A stretch of DNA of 64,000 nt from Pisolithus tinctorius (taxonomy: Eukaryota; Basidiomycota; Agaricomycetes; Boletales; Pisolithaceae). Below, piece by piece: positions 57,401 through 64,000 of this stretch. The stretch's first letter is position 1. Every line of letters begins with the position of its first letter. Both the position numbers and the translations under genes were made by a program. Location of the stretch: NCBI GenBank assembly GCA_024663395.1, contig JANFAH010000014.1, forward strand, positions 1,364,001-1,428,000, given 5' to 3'. The notes below the pieces were generated by a model. The model did not search any database, was not told the DNA's origin, and was given only the letters and a program-made list of their open reading frames with translations.

Positions 57401-60400
57401 GTGAGTCCAGTTTTTCTGTGCAACAATTGCGGCTTCTCACTCCATGCAACAGACTGGTGCCGTCCCCCCTCCAGGTGTTTTCGGGCCTGCTCAACCCGCT
57501 CAACCTGCGGCTCCCGGACCAACTTACGTTCCAATGCCCCCAGGACCTGTAAGGAGCTAACTTCGGTACAACTGCGGCTTTCTGATGCTCCCAATAGACT
57601 ATCGTACAATTGCCTCTGTTCGACACTCTGATTGAAATACTTAGGGTAAGGTTACACCGTGCTATGGATTTACTGCCTATTCAAACGCTTGTAGGAACAT
57701 CGCCGTGCTCAAGTAGCGACCGTAGACCAGCAACGTGAGCTTATGAGATATATGCGAGGCCTGAACGAGTGGTTGGCTCGGGATGTGAATGACCGCCACG
57801 CGGAGCTGCGGGGGGTAGCGGAAAGGATTGATCAGCTCCGGGCTGATATGGCACGCGTCGGTATTGGCGCTGGTGTCGTTCCTCGTAAGTTCACTTGTCT
57901 TAACTTTACGTTTGTGCTAAAATTTCATGGCTAGCTATGCCTCAACCCCAACCCCAGGTTGTTCCAGGAGGACCACCTCCCCCACCTGGGTTCGTCATTC
58001 CCCCAGTCATACCCCAGCCTCCTGGCCCTGCCGGACAACCAATGGTGACAGTAAACTACCCTGTTGTGCCACCCGGTTTGGGGCCTGAGGAACCTGTGAT
58101 TCCATTCCCGGTCCCCGCGAGTCCACTCCGTTCGCCCCCTGTCACCCGGGTCGTTCCATCACCACCTCCTGGCTGGATTCCAGGTGGACCAGGAGGGGGA
58201 GGCTACGTGCCTCCCGGTGCCCCATTCCCTGAGGTTCGGACCCCTTCACCTTACAGGCATCGTCCAGTGGAGCACGACGAAGCATTTATACCTCAAACTC
58301 CTAGCCCCAGATCAGCAACTCATCCAGTGATTGTTCAACCAACAGGTCCTACAGTCTATATTCCGCCCTCACCAGGTTCACGCAGTTCACGCACTGACAC
58401 TCAGGAGACATACCACCCAGCACCCCGCAGCCCAGCCCCTCTGCCGGTGCCGTTCGGCGATCAACACCCTCCCATACAGCTAGGGGAATCACGCCCACCC
58501 ACTCCGCAAGCTCCCCAGAATATTATCAATGTAGGAACGGCTCCCCCAATCCCGCCTCCTGGACAGATACACCCGTCTCCTCCAACGCCTATAGTGGCAC
58601 ATGAGCCTACTATGGGACATTCTATAGCGCCTCCTATGGGAATGCCGGTAGTTCCGCCAACAATCCCTGTGCCAGGATCGCCTCATTTTATGCCCATGCC
58701 AGGTGTACCGGGCACCGGTCCAATTGTCATTCAACCAGCTCCTCCAATGGCACCTGTACAGCCGGTGATACCCTCTCACCCTCCTTCCCGGGCCGATCTA
58801 AGGTCCCCTCGCGAAGGTGAGATGATGGAAATGCCACCAAGTCCTCGTCGTACTCTCCGATCTCCACACCCCGAACAATACGCTCAGCCACCACCGCCCG
58901 TGATCACCCAAGGTTCGCCGTCTATCTACGCTCATCCTCAACCCACGGTAGTGACCCTGCCCCCGCGGACGTATGACTATGACTCCGATGACTATTACTA
59001 TCCGCGTCGCCACCGTTATTATTATGATGATGACGATTATTATTACCCACGACGACGCAGAAGACGACGCTCGCCCTACTACGATGATGACTACGATTAT
59101 CCCCGTCGTCGGCGTCGCCATCCCGATTCTGATTCTGATGAGGACGAGGACCGTGATCCTCGCCGCTTGCGCAGACGTCAGCCCGCGACTGAAGGAGCGG
59201 AATCTTCACTACCCACGCAACCTACGCATCCCACGCATCCCACGCATCCCACGCAACCAGCAGTCCCGCTGGACACAGTGCCAACAGGCGAACCGGATGC
59301 GGGTACCTATCCAGCTACACGAGAGGGTCCTCGTGTTCCTGCTCGTTTCGAGGATCACGATGAAGGTATTCAGCCTTCCAGACGGCCCCCAGCAGCAGAG
59401 GAGGAACCGTCTCGCGTCCCACCCCGTGACGAGCGAGAGGCGGAACCCCATGAGCACGAGAGACGACGACCTGAGCGTGAGGATAGTCACAGGCGACGTC
59501 CGAGCGACCATACAGTGTATTCCTCCGAGTTAGGTGACCGCGACCGCGATTACGATAGAAGGCGCCCTTCGCCATCTATCCACCGCCGGCCAGAGTATAG
59601 GGAGGGAGACGCTGGGACCCCGCGCAGCTACCGTCCACATTCCCCTGCCCAACCTACCATTATTAGGCTAGGTGGCGAGCACGAGGATGGTCCCCATCAT
59701 GCTGTTGTTATAGATCCGTCGCCACAGTCACCGAGGCCTTATCATTATCCAGGTATGCTCACACGGGGGCCTGTTGATTTTAGTACTGATTTATTGCAGA
59801 GCGACCAGTGTCTCCCCGCACTCAGTACGAAAGGGATCTGAGGCGTGTGCCCCATGGAGACACCGTTATACCTCGTTTGCCTACGGATACTAGGGAGAGA
59901 CACCCTCCTCATCCTGCATCTGTTGCGGGCTCGGTTGTAGAGCCTCACGATGTACATGACCATCGGCGCACGCCGTCACGCACGCCGTCACGAGGTGGTC
60001 CTCCTCCACCTAGCATTGTGGGGGGAGACGAAGGACGCCCGCCCAGTGAAATCGCCCGCCACGTTCCGGCGCCACCGATGCCCGAGGATGGAATGCCAGG
60101 GCCGCATGATGCTCAACTCATCGACGCCCTGCGCGAGCAGCACGAACGTCTCAACGACGCCGAACGCGATCTTGCTCAAATCGTGCACGATGCCCATGAC
60201 GCTGAGGGAAGACGCGAGGATGAATTCCGTTCGAACGAGGAGGCTAGGCAGCATATTTTCATGGATAGTGAGGCTCGGAGGGATGCCGAAGCCAGACAGC
60301 GAAGTGATGCTCTGTTCCACGAACTCGAAGAGAAAGTGGCCAACGTTCCACCGATACCGGTCCCTCCACCTCGCGAGGCCGACGAAGCCTCCATGATCGA

Positions 60401-61906
60401 ATCTATCAGGACCGCCACCCAGGACGCGGCGTCTCGCCATGCAGCGGACGTCCAGGAGATAGTACGCATGGAGAGAGAGTTACTCGAAAAGGAACGTGAA
60501 GAGAACGCCGCTGAACGTGAACGCGCACGTGCTGAACTGGAGGCTGAACGGCGACGTTTGGATGAAGCGCGCGAAGCAAGAATTCACGAACTAGAAGAGG
60601 AACTGAATCGTGTTCGTACAGAACTTGATAACGAGCGGCAGCTACGTATGACAGAAGCAGACGAAGCCCGCTCAGCGACTGCAGAGCGTGACGACGCGTT
60701 GCGCAATCAATTAGCCGAGATCGCGAACCTGGTGCAACAGAATCAGGCGTGCTGTGAGGACAACAAGACCGCGAATGAGAACCGCTGGACAGAAAAACAA
60801 CGCTGGAAGAATGAGAGAGATGATCAGATCCAGGAGCTGCTTGGTGTCGTGGCAAGGATCGTGGAGGAACAAAACGCTGCTAAGCAGAGGGAGGAGGACG
60901 CGAGACAAGCGAATGAGGGCAAACCTGGTAAGTCTTCTGTACCGACATCTTCGGCTTCGGTGGGCTTAATAAGTATTCAGGTATTGAACAGGTCCTCGAG
61001 GATCTCGCAAGGCAAAATACCGAACAACGAGAATTGCTCAATGCGCTTTCCGAGAGTGGGTACCTGACTTGCACATTGTGATCTGATGCTGATCGCAACA
61101 TTTTAGCTTGGCACGCTGATAACCAGAGGCAGCATGCAGAATTGATCAGTGCCGTTCGTGCCACAGCCAATGAACAAGTGCCGTACAACGTACAAGGGGT
61201 ATGAATATATATTCTGTCTTCGCATCCCGTTCTAATGATGGCTGTTAGTACTTGGACGAATTCAGTAAAGCCCTTGCCATTGAAGTCCGCATGCTACTTG
61301 GTGAAGTTGGTAAACTGCGTGAGGAGCGAAGAGCCATTCAACAGTACGTTCGATCTGATGACTCTATATGTCTCCGTAGATGAACACTCCTTTTAGTGAG
61401 CTCGGGTTACTGATGATGATGAAAGCCAAGTACTCTCCAGGTGGAGAATTCCACGGAGATTGGTTCGTCACTCGACAACTCGGTTTGAATGCTACTAATA
61501 ATTTTCGAAAAAAAAATAGGCAGCCACCGTCGATGGGTGGGGGTCCGCCACCCGATGTCCCGCGACCGCCCCCTGACGTCCCACCAGCGCCAGAAGACGC
61601 CCCTCATCCCATCCGCCCGGGTTGGCGCCCCGTTGATCAACGGCCAACCAGAAGGATTCGGAAACCGAGGCAAGCCCCACCACCTCAAGCAGAGCCAGAC
61701 ATTCCCCCGCAGAGACATGCGCAGTCGTGGGCGACATGGCTTCGTGAGTCCCAACCTTGTCTAACTAACAAATTGTGACTGAGATATTTTTGATAGCCAA
61801 TCCTGATATGGCGCCCTCACCACCGTCTGTTGAACCCACGCTGGTAGTGCCTGGTCCTCAAAGTCCTGGACTATTCGGACCTCGATCGCCGCGCTCATTC
61901 CGTTGA
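51494..61906 (+). CDS. Very large PH-domain, low-complexity and coiled-coil protein
   Basis: One long gene reads from MTSYGSSTDPRSPTYGTATF (ATG 51494) to GLFGPRSPRSFR and TGA at 61906, roughly 3,200 residues. The order is: a Ser/Thr-rich N-terminus with VIDREFENTEDLLTEWSRG; a PH domain (RIGVLWYLNVHSGPPYKWQR..LLYTDGVERLAAES..VRWVSAIWEAL) at about 52950-53375; Ser/Pro-rich sequence with six 14-residue repeats; a coiled coil (THDIERILEQIRELDHFRSE) near 55855; a second (RERLETIETLLERLLNRQRQ) near 56630; a Pro-rich tract from 57937; a Tyr/Asp/Arg tract near 58975; a long Glu/Arg/Ala coiled coil (60110-60900); and a conserved end, LDEFSKALAIEVRMLLGEVG then MMKAKYSPGGEFHGDW. Exons join across introns such as at 55665-55714 and 57250-57298. 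Similar proteins are known in agarics without assigned function; a cortical or membrane-linked scaffold is inference. Confidence 0.85.
54473..54720 (+). repeat. Six-copy 42-bp coding repeat in the PH-domain gene
   Basis: Six successive 14-residue units follow the pattern [ST]-[DE]-F-x-T-A-x-[VI]-C-K-[ST]-E, for example TDFYTADVCKTEAS and TEFVTAEVCKSEAE. The first two units are nearly identical and the later ones diverge, so the array grew by local duplication and drifted. Each unit keeps one cysteine at the same place. Confidence 0.85.
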
Positions 61907-62354
61907 ACGTAAATGTCATACATTCGACAGCATTCACAATATCATATATCTCCTGCTGATGACTTGCCACGACCACTCACGACATTTTTCACGAGTTTGT
62001 TGTCAGTTTTATACGCTTCTATCATTATCTTTTTGCTCTTATTTTTTCCTCTTCCACACAAACTGGTCTGACACATGAACGATTCCTTCATCACAACGAT
62101 AACAAACACGCGATGCTGGCGGGGGCGTTTACATTTAGTACTTACGTCCTGTTACCGTATGCGCATGCTCGGTCGTATCACTTGCTTGAATCTACGTCTC
62201 CCTTGGTTGACTTCCTGCGTCGGTCTAGGAAAATAGCATTGAGACCTACACAGTGTGTGGACCGGTCCAACTGGAATATGCAAGCATAGAGGTGTGTGAT
62301 GACCGGGAAATGCTTTTTGACAAAGACATGCTAGGTTATGATGAACGACGAATA
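61907..62354. other. Convergent intergenic region
   Basis: This is the shared 3' flank of the PH-domain gene (+) and the next gene (-). It has T-rich and ATATC stretches but no recognisable gene. Confidence 0.5.
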
Positions 62355-63273
62355 TCATGGCGTTTCGCGCGAAGCGACGTCCTCGAGCACAGTCCTTAGT
62401 TTCCTAGCAAGACCTTCAGTCAGCTGAATAGGCCCGTCTGAAGTGCAGAGCCGGTATGCAGGCATGGCTTGATAAGTATCTGGCAAGATCTGAGAAAACG
62501 ACGAGACTTCAGTGAGTAATGTGGGGTGCAAAATCTACGGAAGATGTCCACCTTGCTATCCTCGACAAGCACTGAGCCAATGATATCGTCTGGGTCACCT
62601 ATACGACCGAGAGGAGGGACATTGCGACTGTCTGTTTCGTGCATGTGCGAAGGACCAGTAAGAATGGAAGACGGTGAGGGTAAGTCCTGGGTGAGAAACT
62701 CACCATGTATGTGCATCCATCCATGCTGAAGTTGAAGAGCACCGTTCGTCCACACCTCGTCTACGCCTTCCCGTAGGCCCTGCTGGATGGTTTCTTGCAC
62801 GAGAGACCTAAAGTTAGCTGAAAATTGGTAGTTAGTATGTCACCCTCTGAGGAACATGAAGTCGTTTGCGCACGGTTTTCTAAAAAGTCATTGAGACCCG
62901 CTTCGATGTCTCCAGATGTCCCCTCTGTGATAGCCGGAAGCCAACCGATTACAGTTGCTGATCTGCTGGAAGAGGGTGGAGTTGGAAGGAAGGATAGCGC
63001 GTACGCAGGGGTGGACGAAGACGAGTCTGCAGGGTGAGGAATTGAAACGAGGTGGTAGAACAAGTCTGGCCTATCAGGATCCGCAATGGGTGCCTGCGAA
63101 GAGACTGCACGACGTGCGCACTGACCCACTGGACTGAAGCGTATGCAAGGTGGTCGTCGTGACAGACTGCTCGGTGCCCTCCCCGCTAATCGGCGGCCAG
63201 ACCATACTCCCAGTGAACGTGCGGTTGATAATCCGTGAAAAACTGTCGATGTGAGTCGTGTCGATGCGCGCAT
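62355..63273 (-). CDS. Conserved uncharacterised protein, probably mitochondrial
   Basis: The start at 63273 gives MRASTRLTSTVFHGLSTARS, and the first 60 or so residues are rich in Arg/Ser and lack acidic residues, as in a mitochondrial presequence. The body reads DRPDLFYHLVSIPHPADSSS and VIGWLPAITEGTSGDIEAGL. Introns then join NFRSLVQETIQQGLREGVDE, VWTNGALQLQHGWMHIH, DSRNVPPLGRIGDPDDIIGS, VLVEDSK and ILPDTYQAMPAYRLCTSDG, ending LARKLRTVLEDVASRETP with TGA at 62355. The joined frame of about 250 residues and the DPDDIIGSV and YRLCTSDG blocks look conserved in basidiomycetes to me, but I cannot name a family or a function. Confidence 0.65.
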
Positions 63274-64000
63274 GTTGGTGGTCGCTCAAGTCGATTAGCA
63301 GTGAGCACGTTGTCGTTTCTTTGCTGGATAATTAGCCCCTGTCGATGCTCTTGCAACAGTAAACGGCAGTATCCGCAGAACGGCTTCACCGTGCAAATCG
63401 CCATTCACGACTTGACAGGAGCTCCTGTCAGGCAAAAAGGGATTTAGCGCAAGCTACCTTGCGCAACTGAATCACAATATATATAGCAACGGAGACAGAG
63501 TTGATGTAGTACTACCGTCGATTCTGCCCCGGGGCCGTGATCTGTGGTTCTGGTTTGGCCTGTGGCCACTTGCGCGCACGTCAAGCCATATCCCTACGGC
63601 TGCAAATCCAGGACCCAAAGAACTGAACGGAAAAGCCACCTAGCTACGACAACCCCGTCGAGGCCGGATTCTTTGTCTTTTCAGATGACGCGTTCGACGG
63701 TGTAGATATCGACTACACTGTGTACGATCATCTCAAACTTACGCCGGGGACTTGGCGAGTTTCGGATTCACTGCTATCACCGAATGCTATAGCACCTCCT
63801 AGATCCATGCTAGGGTGGGATAACAATAGGCGGAAGAGTTGAGCGTCGCAGGCAGTCGTAGCCCACACAGGCTGCTATACTCGTTTAGCATCCCTGTGCA
63901 AGACGCTCTGACGGCTTCCCGATGGATCACGTATCCACCGATATCGCACAATAACTGTTCAAATCGATGACAGACAACTGTTGTAGTCGGAAATTGCACC
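63274..64000. other. Right-end region with a possible chitinase-like remnant
   Basis: A TATATATA run lies near 63478. Near 63692-63780 the plus strand, after a TTTTCAG acceptor-like site, reads DAFDGVDIDYTVYDHLKLTP. This resembles the DGVDIDYE active-site strand of GH18 chitinases but with Thr in place of the catalytic Glu. No longer frame surrounds it. It may be a degraded gene or a chance match. The rest shows nothing recognisable. Confidence 0.25.

Noticed and set aside
55702..57937. Splitting the PH-domain gene into two or more genes at in-frame stops
   Set aside because: The stops lie inside short GT..AG introns, and the joined frame continues with matching composition to the conserved C-terminus.

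Overview
The window is nuclear DNA of a filamentous basidiomycete, most likely an Agaricomycete. The genes carry many introns of about 47-60 bp with GT..AG ends. The mobile DNA is typical of agaric genomes: Plavaka, Tnp2-type CACTA, Copia and Gypsy elements and a DUF6698 gene. The conserved genes (SNF5, VPS15, ThrRS, CstF64, TBCC, RBX1) are fungal in form. Identifications come from reading translated motifs by eye; no database search was possible.

The window has two parts with a sharp border near 21.2 kb. Positions 1-21195 are a transposon graveyard almost without CpG (one CG in the first 1200 bases by my reading). From the left it holds a Plavaka transposase remnant (minus strand) and a DUF6698 gene split by two later insertions: a 1.85-kb solo LTR with 4-bp target duplications, and a complete 5.05-kb Copia element with ATTAT duplications. 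Then come about 2.3 kb of unassigned repeat-like sequence, a CACTA transposase truncated at about 14956, a Gypsy element (about 14957-20720) whose gag is split by a second copy of the same solo LTR, and a short inverted-repeat element (20721-21195) on the border. Reading frames are broken mainly by TGA where family members have arginine, and LTR pairs differ mainly by TG in one copy and CA in the other. Both point to deamination of methylated CpG.

Positions 21196-64000 are CpG-rich single-copy DNA: an M20 amidohydrolase (-), SNF5/SMARCB1 (-), a candidate small gene (-), VPS15 (+), threonyl-tRNA synthetase (+) with a probable dual mitochondrial/cytosolic start, CstF64 (-), an Hsp20 (+), a 4.5-kb gene-poor stretch, a small cysteine-rich protein (-), tubulin cofactor C (+, with an apparent 1-bp frameshift), RBX1 (-), a PH-domain giant of roughly 3,200 residues (+), and an uncharacterised protein with a mitochondrial-type N-terminus (-).

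The genes serve separate housekeeping roles: chromatin remodelling, autophagy and vesicle sorting, aminoacylation, mRNA 3'-end processing, protein quality control, tubulin folding and cullin ubiquitin ligases. I see no gene cluster for one pathway. The most informative features are the CpG-decay record in the repeats, the order of nested insertions, the ThrRS double start, and several intron-rich small genes assembled here exon by exon. Exon borders are given only where a splice restores a recognisable protein.
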